Positions 24,008 through 31,084 of a DNA stretch of 33,767 nt are shown piece after piece. The notes under the pieces are model-generated. The model was not told the origin of the DNA. It ran no database searches and saw only the letters and a list, made by a program, of their open reading frames with translations. The DNA is from Thermotogota bacterium ADurb.Bin062. Lineage in GTDB: Bacteria > Thermotogota > Thermotogae > MWEM01. The stretch is from NCBI GenBank assembly GCA_002071085.1, contig MWEM01000029.1, positions 1 through 33,767 of the forward strand, read 5' to 3'. How positions within the stretch are numbered: position 1 is the stretch's first letter; every line of letters starts with the position of its first letter. Position numbers and translations under genes: made by a program.

Positions 24008-24693
24008 TGACCGATAAAACGCTCGGTTCCGAAACGCAGAAGAAATTTTTTGACTTTTCGATCCTTACCAGCGGCATTTTTGCTAACAATCCGACCTTTA
24101 TCCAGGTGATCGGTATGTGCCCGACGTTGGCGACGACAACCAACGCGATCAACGGGTTGGGGATGGGAGTGGCCACGCTCTTCGTCATGGTGATGTCCAA
24201 CCTTATGCTGTCTGTGGTCCGGAAATGGACCCCGGATAAAATACGAATCCCCATTTTTGTCATCATCATCGCGGGTTTCGTGACGATCATCGATCTGTTG
24301 ATGCACGCGTTCACATACGACCTTTGGAAAACACTCGGCATCTTTATCCCGCTGATCGTCGTGAACTGCATCATTATGGCGCGCGCGGAACAGTTCGCGA
24401 GCAAGAACAACGTCGTGGATTCCATCTTAGACGGTATCGGCAACGGTATCGGATTCATCGGCGCGTTGGTGCTCGTCGGGTCGATACGCGAACTTTTAGG
24501 AAACGGAACGATCTTCGGCGTAACCGTTTGGGGAGAAGCCTTTCGAGTTTTCCTCGTGATCCTTCCACCGGGCGCCTTTATCACGTTGGGCCTACTGCTC
24601 GCGCTCTTCAACTGGGCCGGGATCGAAAGAAAAAAAGCGGAAAAAAAGAGAGCCGAAGCTCTGAAAGCGGCTCGGGCGGGTGAGAAAGCATGA
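24007..24693 (+). CDS. rnfE: Rnf complex subunit RnfE (membrane)
   Basis: The 228-residue membrane protein is homologous to RnfA, with six hydrophobic helices. It has a cysteine in QVIGMCPTLATTTNAINGLG and a second in LIVVNCIIMARAE. In Rnf structures these pair with the RnfA cysteines to hold an intramembrane [2Fe-2S] cluster. The C-terminus is a basic Lys/Arg/Ala-rich tail. The start overlaps the rnfG stop, and the end overlaps the rnfA start by four bases (ATGA). Confidence 0.96.
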   Translation: MTDKTLGSETQKKFFDFSILTSGIFANNPTFIQVIGMCPTLATTTNAINGLGMGVATLFVMVMSNLMLSVVRKWTPDKIRIPIFVIIIAGFVTIIDLLMHAFTYDLWKTLGIFIPLIVVNCIIMARAEQFASKNNVVDSILDGIGNGIGFIGALVLVGSIRELLGNGTIFGVTVWGEAFRVFLVILPPGAFITLGLLLALFNWAGIERKKAEKKRAEALKAARAGEKA

Positions 24694-25265
24694 AAGTCTT
24701 TACGATCTTCTTCGCAGCCATACTGGTGAACAATTTTGTGCTCCAGAAATTTTTAGGCATCTGTCCGTTCTTAGGAGTCACGAAAAAGATAGACACAGCG
24801 ACGGGTATGACGATGGCGGTCATTTTCGTCATGATTTTGGCCAGCCTGATTACTTGGCTGCTGAACGGGTTGTTGGAGGCTTTGGGCATCGGGTTTTTAA
24901 CCACCATCGCCTTCATTCTCGTGATCGCAGTTTTGGTTCAGTTCGTCGAAATATTCTTGAAGAAGAGCTCACCGGCGTTGTATCAAGCCTTGGGCATCTA
25001 CTTACCGCTGATCACCACGAACTGCGCCATACTCGGTTTGACCCTTATAAACGTGCAAAACCAATATTCGCTGCTCGAGACAGTCTTCAATTCTTTGGGC
25101 GCTGGAGTGGGATATGGGATGTCTATGATCCTCTTCGCGGGGATACGAGAACAACTCGACTTGGTGGAAATCCCGGAACCTTTCAAAGGGTTTTCGGGAG
25201 CTTTGGTTACGGCCGGACTTATGTCGATGGCCTTCATGGGGTTCAACGGTATGATCAAATTGTGA
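24690..25265 (+). CDS. rnfA: Rnf complex subunit RnfA (membrane)
   Basis: The 191-residue membrane protein has about six helices and the conserved cysteine segments LGICPFLGVTKKID and ITTNCAILGLTLIN. With RnfE it forms the transmembrane electron step and the likely ion channel region. FAGIREQLDLVEIPEPFKG is typical of the C-terminal part. It overlaps rnfE by four bases; rnfB starts 11 bases after its stop. Confidence 0.97.
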   Translation: MKVFTIFFAAILVNNFVLQKFLGICPFLGVTKKIDTATGMTMAVIFVMILASLITWLLNGLLEALGIGFLTTIAFILVIAVLVQFVEIFLKKSSPALYQALGIYLPLITTNCAILGLTLINVQNQYSLLETVFNSLGAGVGYGMSMILFAGIREQLDLVEIPEPFKGFSGALVTAGLMSMAFMGFNGMIKL

Positions 25266-25276
25266 GGTGATGCGCT

Positions 25277-25564
25277 ATGGCCGTCTTTTTATACACGATC
25301 CTGATATTGGGAACGATCAGTTTTTCGTCGGGGGTCTTCTTGGCGTTCGCGGCGAAAAAATTCGAAGTGAAGGAAGACCCTCTGCTGAAAGAAGTGCTAG
25401 CCGCCTTACCGGGCGCCAATTGCGGCAGTTGCGGTTTCGCGGGGTGTGAAGGATTCGCTAAGGAGATCCTCAAAGGAGCTGTAAAGGCCGATATATGCAT
25501 ACCCGGTCGTAAATCGGGCTCACCGGAAAAGATCAAGGTCATCCTGGACAATCGACCGAAATGA
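25277..25564 (+). CDS. rnfB: Short RnfB: membrane helix plus single [4Fe-4S] domain only
   Basis: The protein has only 95 residues: an N-terminal membrane helix (FLYTILILGTISFSSGVFLA) and one Fe-S domain with GANCGSCGFAGCEGFA and a fourth cysteine in KADICIPGR. Usual RnfB proteins are much longer and carry further ferredoxin-type [4Fe-4S] clusters that receive electrons from soluble ferredoxin. These are absent, and no ferredoxin motif follows in another frame, because scpB begins inside the stop codon (ATGA overlap). The Shine-Dalgarno is GAGGTGAT. The truncation appears natural. A separate ferredoxin-like protein may complete the electron entry. Confidence 0.9.
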   Translation: MAVFLYTILILGTISFSSGVFLAFAAKKFEVKEDPLLKEVLAALPGANCGSCGFAGCEGFAKEILKGAVKADICIPGRKSGSPEKIKVILDNRPK

Positions 25565-26151
25565 ACAAACTGGCGATGGTCGAAGCCCTCCTGTTCGCCT
25601 CAAAAAGAGGGATCGATCTGAATCAGCTCTCTCAAATCATCGAAAGCCCTAAAGCCGAAGCGCTCAGTCTGCTCGAGGAGCTTCGGGAAAAATACGCTCA
25701 GGAAACGCACGGGGTGAAGCTGGGGCAGGTTGGGAAGCTCTATTCGTTCTACACGAAGCCGGAGTATGCGGAAACCGTGGCCAAACTGGTGATCCGCCCG
25801 ATGGAAAAGCTGACGCCGAGTCAATTGGAGGTCCTCGCGGTCGTTGCGAAAAAGGGACCCGTGAAGAAATCGCAGATCGATGAAATACGGGGGAAAGGAT
25901 CGGACAATCAGGTGATCGAGCTGCTCGCCATGGGGCTGGTACGCCGAAAACGGGCGAAAGGGCCCGGAAGGCCTTTCGCCTATAGCGTCACCGAATTGTT
26001 CTACGATCTCTTCCACCTGTCCGACGAAGAACTGAATCGGTATAAGCTACCACCCGAAGACGAAGAGACTGTTGCAGGGCCGGAGCTCGCCGCGGATGAG
26101 TCTGAGAACGAAGAAGAGCCTATTGACCCCGAACCCAACTCAGTCGTGTAG
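25561..26151 (+). CDS. scpB: Segregation and condensation protein B
   Basis: The 196-residue protein has two winged-helix units (MVEALLFASKRGIDLNQLSQ; LTPSQLEVLAVVAKKGPVKK) and the signature RAKGPGRPFAYSVTELFYD (cf. GRP-x-Y-T-TexF in ScpB). ScpB dimers bind ScpA in the SMC complex. The acidic C-terminal tail of about 40 residues is extra. Its ATG lies inside the rnfB stop (ATGA), so it is co-translated with the Rnf operon and is separated from scpA by 18 kb. No clear terminator follows, only CTTGAG-GTT-CTCAAG (26246-26260) without a T-run. Confidence 0.95.
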   Translation: MNKLAMVEALLFASKRGIDLNQLSQIIESPKAEALSLLEELREKYAQETHGVKLGQVGKLYSFYTKPEYAETVAKLVIRPMEKLTPSQLEVLAVVAKKGPVKKSQIDEIRGKGSDNQVIELLAMGLVRRKRAKGPGRPFAYSVTELFYDLFHLSDEELNRYKLPPEDEETVAGPELAADESENEEEPIDPEPNSVV

Positions 26152-26289
26152 AAACATATATCCGATTGAGAAGAAGCCCTTCGCCAGTTTTAAACCATCT
26201 CGGTTTGCGGAAGATGCAACTTTGAAACTATAACATCTCAGAAACTTGAGGTTCTCAAGGGAGCATTCCAAAATGTTGGCGAAATAGAA

Positions 26290-26460
26290 GTGTAGTCATC
26301 GCGGCGTAGAAGGGGCAAAGGGCGGATCGCGGGGTCCTACAAAACCACTTACCCCGCGATAACACACACGGCATCGCGGCGTAAGCGCCTCTTCTTCGCG
26401 CGACGGCGCGATACGCGTTTGTACGGGCCTATCGTGGCGTAGAAGAGGCAAAGGGCGGAT
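26290..26460. repeat. Hairpin repeat modules (copy 6)
   Basis: It holds a short GTCATCGCGGCGTAGAAG start, the perfect 9-bp inverted repeat ATCGCGGGG ... CCCCGCGAT (26326-26360), and a full hairpin core (GCATCGCGGCGTAAGCGC ... GACGGCGCGATACGCG, 26371-26417). A third partial copy (ATCGTGGCGTAGAAG) ends the block. No convincing terminal inverted repeat or target duplication was found. The remaining 26152-26571 sequence has no gene; it ends with the promoter of the M24 peptidase gene. Confidence 0.7.
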
Positions 26461-26536
26461 CTCCTCCTCTTATCTTTTTTTTGCGCCTCAATATAATACT
26501 CACGCACACTCGCGACTTTACTAATAGAAGATGTGT

Positions 26537-26542
26537 TATAAT
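26537..26542 (+). promoter_or_regulatory. Extended -10 of the M24 peptidase-nusB operon
   Basis: GATGTGTTATAATC (TATAAT at 26537-26542) lies 29 bases before the start. The tRNA-Ser promoter shares GATGTGTTATAAT exactly. No strong -35 is seen. Confidence 0.65.
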
Positions 26543-26571
26543 CTTTCAACAGTGATAAACGGAGGATAGAG

Positions 26572-27660
26572 ATGAAAGAAGAGATCATAAGCCGTGTCGA
26601 CAAGCTTCTGGCATCGATGGCCGAGTCGTCGGTCGACGCCGTGTTGATAGCGAACGAAGAGCATTCGACGAAAAATCTTCGCTATTTCAGTAATTTCACC
26701 GGTTCCACAGGTTATTTGTTGATTTCGCGGGATAAACAAATGATCTTTACGGACTCCCGCTATTGGGAACAAACCCTCGCTCAGTCACCGCTTACCCTCG
26801 AAAAGATAAAGGAATTACGCACACGTCCCTTCGTGGCTCGCTTTTTCCAGAACTACAAACGGATAGGATTCGAAGCGAAAGCGCTCACAGTCGACTTTTT
26901 CAACGGTTTTGAAGCGCTTCTGCCCCCCGATGTGGAATGGATACCCGTCGACGGGATGATCTCCGAGATCCGCTGCTCTAAGTCCGTCCTCGAAAAGAAT
27001 AAGATCGTCGAGGCCAACAAGATCGCGATCGACGCGTTTAAAAAGGTGATAGGGGAATTGAAGGTAGGGATGACCGAAAAAGAGGTCGCGATCGCTTTGG
27101 AGTTTCAAATGTTGAAGCTCGGTGGGGAAGATAAATCTTTCGGCACCATCGTCGCGTCGGGTTGGCGGAGCGCGTTACCCCACGGGGCCGCCTCGGATAA
27201 AAAGATCGAAAAAGGGGAGTTTATCGTATTCGACTTCGGCTGTTTTTTGGGCGGGTATTGCTCGGATATCACCCGAACCATCGCCCTCGGAAAACCCAGC
27301 GATGAGATGTTAGAGGTCTACGATATCGTCAAAAAAGCGCAGAACAGCGCCGAGCGTGCCGCGAAGGCAGGGATGAGCGGGAAAGACATCGACACGATCG
27401 CTCGCGACATCATCACTAATGAGGGTTACGGGGAGTATTTCGGGCATGGCTTGGGCCATGGGATAGGGCTCGAAGTGCACGAAGAACCTCGGGTCTCGCA
27501 AATCAACACCAATGCGCTACCCGTGGGAGCGGTCGTCACGATCGAACCGGGGATTTATTTACCTAACCGGTTTGGCGTTCGGATAGAGAACGATATTTTC
27601 CTCGGGTTGGAAACAACCGAGGTTTTAACCGTCTTTCCGACGGATTTAATCATTGTTTGA
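26572..27660 (+). CDS. pepP: M24-family aminopeptidase (Xaa-Pro aminopeptidase/prolidase)
   Basis: The 362-residue protein has a creatinase-type N-terminal domain (about 1-135) and a pita-bread M24 catalytic domain. The five metal ligands are visible: Asp221 and Asp232 (FDFGCFLGGYCSDITRT), His296 (GHGLGHGIGLEVHEEP), Glu325 (TIEPGIYLP) and Glu339 (GVRIENDIFL). It cleaves Xaa-Pro bonds in short peptides in the cytoplasm. Aminopeptidase P and prolidase cannot be separated by sequence alone, so the symbol is provisional. CGGAGGATAGAG precedes the ATG. It begins the operon leading through asp23 and nusB to ssrA. Confidence 0.92.
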   Translation: MKEEIISRVDKLLASMAESSVDAVLIANEEHSTKNLRYFSNFTGSTGYLLISRDKQMIFTDSRYWEQTLAQSPLTLEKIKELRTRPFVARFFQNYKRIGFEAKALTVDFFNGFEALLPPDVEWIPVDGMISEIRCSKSVLEKNKIVEANKIAIDAFKKVIGELKVGMTEKEVAIALEFQMLKLGGEDKSFGTIVASGWRSALPHGAASDKKIEKGEFIVFDFGCFLGGYCSDITRTIALGKPSDEMLEVYDIVKKAQNSAERAAKAGMSGKDIDTIARDIITNEGYGEYFGHGLGHGIGLEVHEEPRVSQINTNALPVGAVVTIEPGIYLPNRFGVRIENDIFLGLETTEVLTVFPTDLIIV

Positions 27661-27698
27661 ATTCCAAAACAATTAAGGAAAAATGCGGAGGTGACAAC

Positions 27699-28142
27699 AT
27701 GGAAGAAGAGAAAATGACGGTATCTCCTTCTCAAATGAAGGACGAAAACCAACCGGTGCAGAGCAAAGAAACCCAGTACGGATCCGTAGAGATCGCCGAT
27801 TCCGTTATCCTCGATCTGGTGAACGTCGCGCTTGGGAAGGTAGAAGAAATCGTCAAAGACCAAAAGAAAGAGAAAAAAGCGGTGGCGATGGATAGAAAAG
27901 GCAACGAAAACACCGTGTCGATAACCGTCAGCACGAAATTGATGCTGAGTAAAAGCATTCGCGAGGTAGCGGAAAAGATACAAAGGACGATCAAGGAAGA
28001 AGTGGAGGGTATGACCGGCTTGATTAAGGTCGAAAAGGTCACGATCAATGTGCTAGACGTGGCGTTAATGCTGAAAGAAGAACCCCAGATACCCACCTTT
28101 TCCGATGACGAACCCGGTGAGCACCCCGAAAAAAAGGGCTAA
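27699..28142 (+). CDS. Asp23/Gls24 family protein
   Basis: The 147-residue protein has the Asp23 core: GSVEIADSVILDLVNVALGK near residue 29, VSITVSTKLMLSKSIREVAE in the middle, and VEGMTGLIKVEKVTINVLDV. Acidic tails lie at both ends. In Gram-positives, Asp23 is tethered to the membrane by AmaP and linked to envelope stress. The frame opens earlier, but GCGGAGGTGACAAC sets the ATG at 27699. The next gene encodes an AmaP-like partner, and nusB follows, an order shared with Firmicutes and relatives. Confidence 0.9.
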   Translation: MEEEKMTVSPSQMKDENQPVQSKETQYGSVEIADSVILDLVNVALGKVEEIVKDQKKEKKAVAMDRKGNENTVSITVSTKLMLSKSIREVAEKIQRTIKEEVEGMTGLIKVEKVTINVLDVALMLKEEPQIPTFSDDEPGEHPEKKG

Positions 28143-28146
28143 CGAC

Positions 28147-28653
28147 ATGAACAAAGTTATCCTGAGATGGGTGACGATAACAGGCATAGCGATTTTTTTT
28201 ATCAGTGTGGGTTTTTGGATCGTGTCCTTCCCTTTCGGTTGGGCCAAATGGTTAGCAGAAAACGATTGGATCAGCGCGTTATTTCGCATCTTTTTGACGG
28301 CGGTCGGCATCCTAGTGTTTTGGTGGGCGCACACGAAACGAGAGCGATTCCTGTCGGTCATTCAAGAGGAGGGCCTGGACGCCTCCGTCTCGGTCGGAGT
28401 CTTCAAAACACTTATTAACAAGGTCCTTGAAGGGTTTGACGGCATCACACTAGAAAAAGTGGCCTTCAAAAAATCAAAATTCGCAAACATCACAGATTTG
28501 GTCATAGAGTTAAAGGTAAACGACCCTTACTCGTTATCGGAAGTGTTGAAAGAGATCCACGCGAAGGTTGAATCGTCCATTAGAGAAAACATCGGGGAAA
28601 TGACCGGAATACACCCGTCGATCAAAGTGAGAGGTTTCGAGGTAAAAGCATAA
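28147..28653 (+). CDS. AmaP-like membrane protein with Asp23-type domain
   Basis: The protein is 168 residues from the ATG at 28147. Two hydrophobic helices come first (RWVTITGIAIFFISVGFWIV; WISALFRIFLTAVGILVFWW). A cytoplasmic domain follows, with VSVGVFKTLINKVLEGFDGI and GEMTGIHPSIKVRGFEV, resembling a diverged Asp23 fold. AmaP anchors Asp23 to the membrane in Staphylococcus; position and layout fit that role. An in-frame ATG at 28105 lies inside the preceding gene and lacks a Shine-Dalgarno, so I use 28147. The nusB ATG begins two bases after its stop. Confidence 0.8.
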   Translation: MNKVILRWVTITGIAIFFISVGFWIVSFPFGWAKWLAENDWISALFRIFLTAVGILVFWWAHTKRERFLSVIQEEGLDASVSVGVFKTLINKVLEGFDGITLEKVAFKKSKFANITDLVIELKVNDPYSLSEVLKEIHAKVESSIRENIGEMTGIHPSIKVRGFEVKA

Positions 28654-28654
28654 A

Positions 28655-29125
28655 ATGGAGTCTGACTGGCCAGAAAAGCAAAAAAGCGCGGGGAGAAGGA
28701 AACTCAGGGAAGCGGTGTTCAAAGTGCTTTTCTCCGTAGATTTCGGAAACAGAAACGATACCAACGAAATCGGCTTGATCCTGTCGAGCCTAACAGAAGA
28801 AGAAGGAGGGCAATTCACGGGGCTCGAGCAGGAGATCGTACACTACATCGAGAGTATCTACGCCCATTTGGAAGAGATCGACGAGATCATCAAGCTCAAC
28901 ATATTGAACTGGTCGTGGGAGCGGTTGGTGGCGGTCGACAAAAGCATCTTACGTTTAGCCACCTACGAGCTGCTCTATGAAAAGCGCGTGCCTATCGAAG
29001 TCTCTCTCAACGAGGCAGTCGAGATCGCCAAAGCTTACGGAACGGAAAAAAGCGGAAAATTCGTCAATGGTATCCTGGATGTCATCGCAAAAAAATATTC
29101 ATCGGAGGAGAAACGGGCGCTATGA
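28655..29125 (+). CDS. nusB: Transcription antitermination factor NusB
   Basis: The 156-residue all-helical protein has the NusB N-terminus (RRKLREAVFKVLFSVDFGN) and the conserved C-terminal block (LNWSWERLVAVDKSILRLAT, then VSLNEAVEIAKAYGTEKSGK and FVNGILD). NusB with S10 (NusE) binds boxA RNA and supports rRNA antitermination. It starts directly after the AmaP-like gene, and its stop overlaps the HAD gene start by four bases (ATGA). Confidence 0.95.
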   Translation: MESDWPEKQKSAGRRKLREAVFKVLFSVDFGNRNDTNEIGLILSSLTEEEGGQFTGLEQEIVHYIESIYAHLEEIDEIIKLNILNWSWERLVAVDKSILRLATYELLYEKRVPIEVSLNEAVEIAKAYGTEKSGKFVNGILDVIAKKYSSEEKRAL

Positions 29126-29769
29126 GGGGATACAAAAACATCGTCTTCGATATCGGGAATGTCCTGATTCGGTACGACCCGATCGGGTTTCTAGAACGCA
29201 GTCCTTACGCGGAACAAAAAAACGAGTACATCCGTCATATCTTTGATGCGGAATGGTGGGTCGAACTGGATAAAGGTACGATCGACGAAGAAACCGTTTT
29301 CCGTCATTTATATGAACAATTCCCCGACCTTCGAGAAGGGATTTCTTACATTTCCAACCATTGGATAAACGAGGTCTTTTCCCTTATCGAAGGGACGAGT
29401 CAGATCTTAACCGAGCTAAAAGAGGCCGGTTACCGGATCTATCTGTTGTCGAACTTCGGGGAACGTGGATTCCAAAAGGTTTCGAAAGAGTATGCGTTTT
29501 TCGAAAAAGTGGACGGAAAGATCGTCTCATACGATGTGAAAACCGTTAAACCCGAGAGGGAGATATACGACCTCCTTCTAGAAAGATACGATTTGGCCCC
29601 GCACGAGACGATCTACATCGACGACCGACCGGAAAACTTGGTGGTCCCGGAAGAGTATGGTATACTCTGCCATCATTTCAGAAATCCCGAAACCCTGGCG
29701 GATTTTCTTGGCCGCGCAGGCCTGAGCGTTTACGGGGGCGAAAAGGGTTCGACGGGGACGGAAGATTAG
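29122..29769 (+). CDS. HAD-family phosphatase (YihX-like) overlapping ssrA
   Basis: The 215-residue haloacid dehalogenase-like hydrolase has motif I VFDIGNVL (Asp10; DxGN instead of DxDGT, as in YihX-type sugar phosphatases). Motif II is LLSNFGERG, motif III is KTVKPEREIYDLL, and motif IV is YIDDRPENLV. Substrate is probably a small phosphorylated metabolite; YihX acts on glucose-1-phosphate. The normal C-terminus would be around DFLGRAGL. The last 12 codons and the stop lie inside the 5' end of ssrA, so these residues are fixed by tmRNA sequence. A promoter for ssrA is also embedded in the coding region (29638-29666). Confidence 0.9.
   Translation: MRGYKNIVFDIGNVLIRYDPIGFLERSPYAEQKNEYIRHIFDAEWWVELDKGTIDEETVFRHLYEQFPDLREGISYISNHWINEVFSLIEGTSQILTELKEAGYRIYLLSNFGERGFQKVSKEYAFFEKVDGKIVSYDVKTVKPEREIYDLLLERYDLAPHETIYIDDRPENLVVPEEYGILCHHFRNPETLADFLGRAGLSVYGGEKGSTGTED
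29638..29666 (+). promoter_or_regulatory. Internal promoter, probably for ssrA
   Basis: TTGGTG (29638-29643), a 17-base spacer and the extended -10 TGGTATACT (TATACT at 29661-29666) lie within the HAD gene. Transcription would start about 60 bases before the mature tmRNA 5' end, leaving a precursor for RNase P. Confidence 0.6.
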
Positions 29770-30084
29770 CAGGCAGCGTGTTGAGGTCTCCGCATGCCTC
29801 ATTAAAAAGGCGGAACATCGATAAATGTCGAACCAACTTTTGCATTAGCAGCTTAATGTAAGTTGCCGTTCTGCGAAAGGTTTAGCTCGAGACGTTTCGC
29901 GAGAGCGTGAGCAATTCGGGCTCACTCGATCGCCCTCCCAAGCGATCCGAGGACACCGTAGGGATTGGGGTTTTAGCAGCTTGCGTCTGAACTGCGAAAA
30001 CCCGACATCGATCAGACGCTACACACGTAGAAACCTGTTATGAACTGTTTTCGGACGGGGGTTCAATTCCCCCCGCCTCCACCA
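29734..30084 (+). ncRNA. ssrA: Transfer-messenger RNA (tmRNA)
   Basis: The RNA starts GGGGGCGAAAAGGGTTCGAC, with GGGGACGG next (the tmRNA 5' consensus), and ends with the T arm GGGGG-TTCAATTC-CCCCC and CGCCTCCACCA. GGGGGCG pairs with CGCCTCC through one G-U pair. The CCA end is encoded. The internal reading frame ends ACT TTT GCA TTA GCA GCT TAA, giving a tag ending ...NVEPTFALAA. The resume codon is probably near 29810 but I cannot fix it. tmRNA with SmpB rescues stalled ribosomes and tags the unfinished protein for proteolysis. The first 36 bases overlap the end of the HAD gene. Its length of 351 bases is typical. Confidence 0.96.
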
Positions 30085-30094
30085 ATCAAACACC

Positions 30095-30131
30095 CTATGG
30101 CACGCCAACCCTTGGCGTGCCATAGTTTTTT
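30095..30131 (+). terminator. Intrinsic terminator of ssrA
   Basis: A perfect 14-bp stem (CTATGGCACGCCAA with TTGGCGTGCCATAG) and a CCC loop are followed by six T. It lies ten bases after the tmRNA 3' end. Confidence 0.95.
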
Positions 30132-30180
30132 GAAAGGGGGTTTTTGAAAAGTAAAACTATGCCGGATTTCCCCTGCCCGC

Positions 30181-30400
30181 AGCTGGGAACGCCGCTGGGA
30201 ACGCCGAACTTTAGTGCGGTATGTGCTTTGCCTGGGAACGCCGAACTTTAGTTCGGCAGGGCCTTGCCTCTCTGGGAGCGGCGCTCCCAGAGAGGCATTC
30301 GGTGGGAAATCTCCTTTTTGTAATTTTATAGGTTCGGAAAAAACATGTCAGACTAAAGTCCGCCGCTCTGGCGGCGCTTCGACGGCGTTCCGACTGCACT
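30181..30400. repeat. Composite repeat block with palindrome modules
   Basis: Two GGGAACGCCGAACTTTAGT-CGG modules (near 30196 and 30235) are followed by a perfect 14-bp inverted repeat with a 3-base loop (GCCTCTCTGGGAGC, 30266-30279, and its complement 30283-30296). ATGTCAGACTAAAGTCCGCC (30345 on) is a variant of the ATGCCGGACTAAAGTCCGGC module at 33184. No TIR is seen and no gene is present. The remaining 30132-30496 sequence contains only a weak promoter-like TGTGGTACACT near 30428-30438. Confidence 0.7.
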
Positions 30401-30496
30401 CTCAGGGTTTCCGAGAAAGGCTCGAGATGTGGTACACTAACCCTGAGAGGTTGCTTAGCCGCGCTACAAAATGGGGAAGAGTTCCGGGGGGAAGAG

Positions 30497-31084
30497 ATGC
30501 CTTTTTTCATCGTTCAACACGATATCACGAAGATACCGGCCGATGTCATCGTCAATGCCGCGAATACCGATCTCTTAATGGGTGGCGGCGTGTGCGGAGC
30601 CATTTTCAACGCCGCTGGACCGGAGGAACTACAAGCCGCTTGCGATAAGCTCGCCCCGATTGAGACCGGAGAAGCCGTAATCACGCCGGGGTTCAACCTG
30701 CCCGCCCGGTTCATCATTCACACCGCGGGCCCCATCTATCAGCCTTCCGAAAAAGAGCGTTGCGAGCAACAACTTCGCGCTGCCTACACCAACTCGCTGA
30801 AGCGAGCAGTAGAAAACGACTGCGTAAGCGTCGCCTTTCCTCTGATCTCCAGCGGTATCTACGGTTACCCGAAAGAAGAGGCCTTACGCGTGGCGATTAC
30901 CGCCATTCGGGATTTCCTGACTGCCCGCGACTTAACCGTGTTCCTTGTCTTGTTCGATGCTTCACGCTTCTTCATCGACGGAAACCCGATCGAGTCGATA
31001 GAAGGGTACGTCGACGCTCGCAGCCTTGACTTTCACGAACTCCTATCGAAAAAGCCACGGGAGAAAGGGCTGGGCGGCGTATGA
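30497..31084 (+). CDS. Macrodomain protein (ADP-ribose/O-acetyl-ADP-ribose hydrolase-like)
   Basis: The 195-residue protein consists of a macrodomain. The ribose-binding motif is ADVIVNAANTDLLMGGGVCG, with the loop after it glycine rich. The second loop is ISSGIYGYPKEEALRVA, with FIIHTAGPIY between. Such proteins bind ADP-ribose and often remove it, or acetyl groups, from substrates. The Asn and Asp/Asn positions of the NAANT motif are intact. A C-terminal tail of about 35 residues follows. GGGGGGAAGAG precedes the ATG. Its stop overlaps a 30-codon frame that leads into the ICMT-like gene. Confidence 0.92.
   Translation: MPFFIVQHDITKIPADVIVNAANTDLLMGGGVCGAIFNAAGPEELQAACDKLAPIETGEAVITPGFNLPARFIIHTAGPIYQPSEKERCEQQLRAAYTNSLKRAVENDCVSVAFPLISSGIYGYPKEEALRVAITAIRDFLTARDLTVFLVLFDASRFFIDGNPIESIEGYVDARSLDFHELLSKKPREKGLGGV

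Noticed and set aside
26153..26515. Element ends at GTGTAG (after scpB) and CACGCACAC (before the M24 gene)
   Set aside because: They are weakly similar to the TIRs, but the flanking bases do not match and the inward sequence diverges quickly.
26283..26529. AATAGAAG direct repeat around the 26.3 kb repeat block as a target duplication
   Set aside because: The sequence next to the repeats does not form inverted ends like the other copies, and an 8-base AT-rich match can occur by chance.
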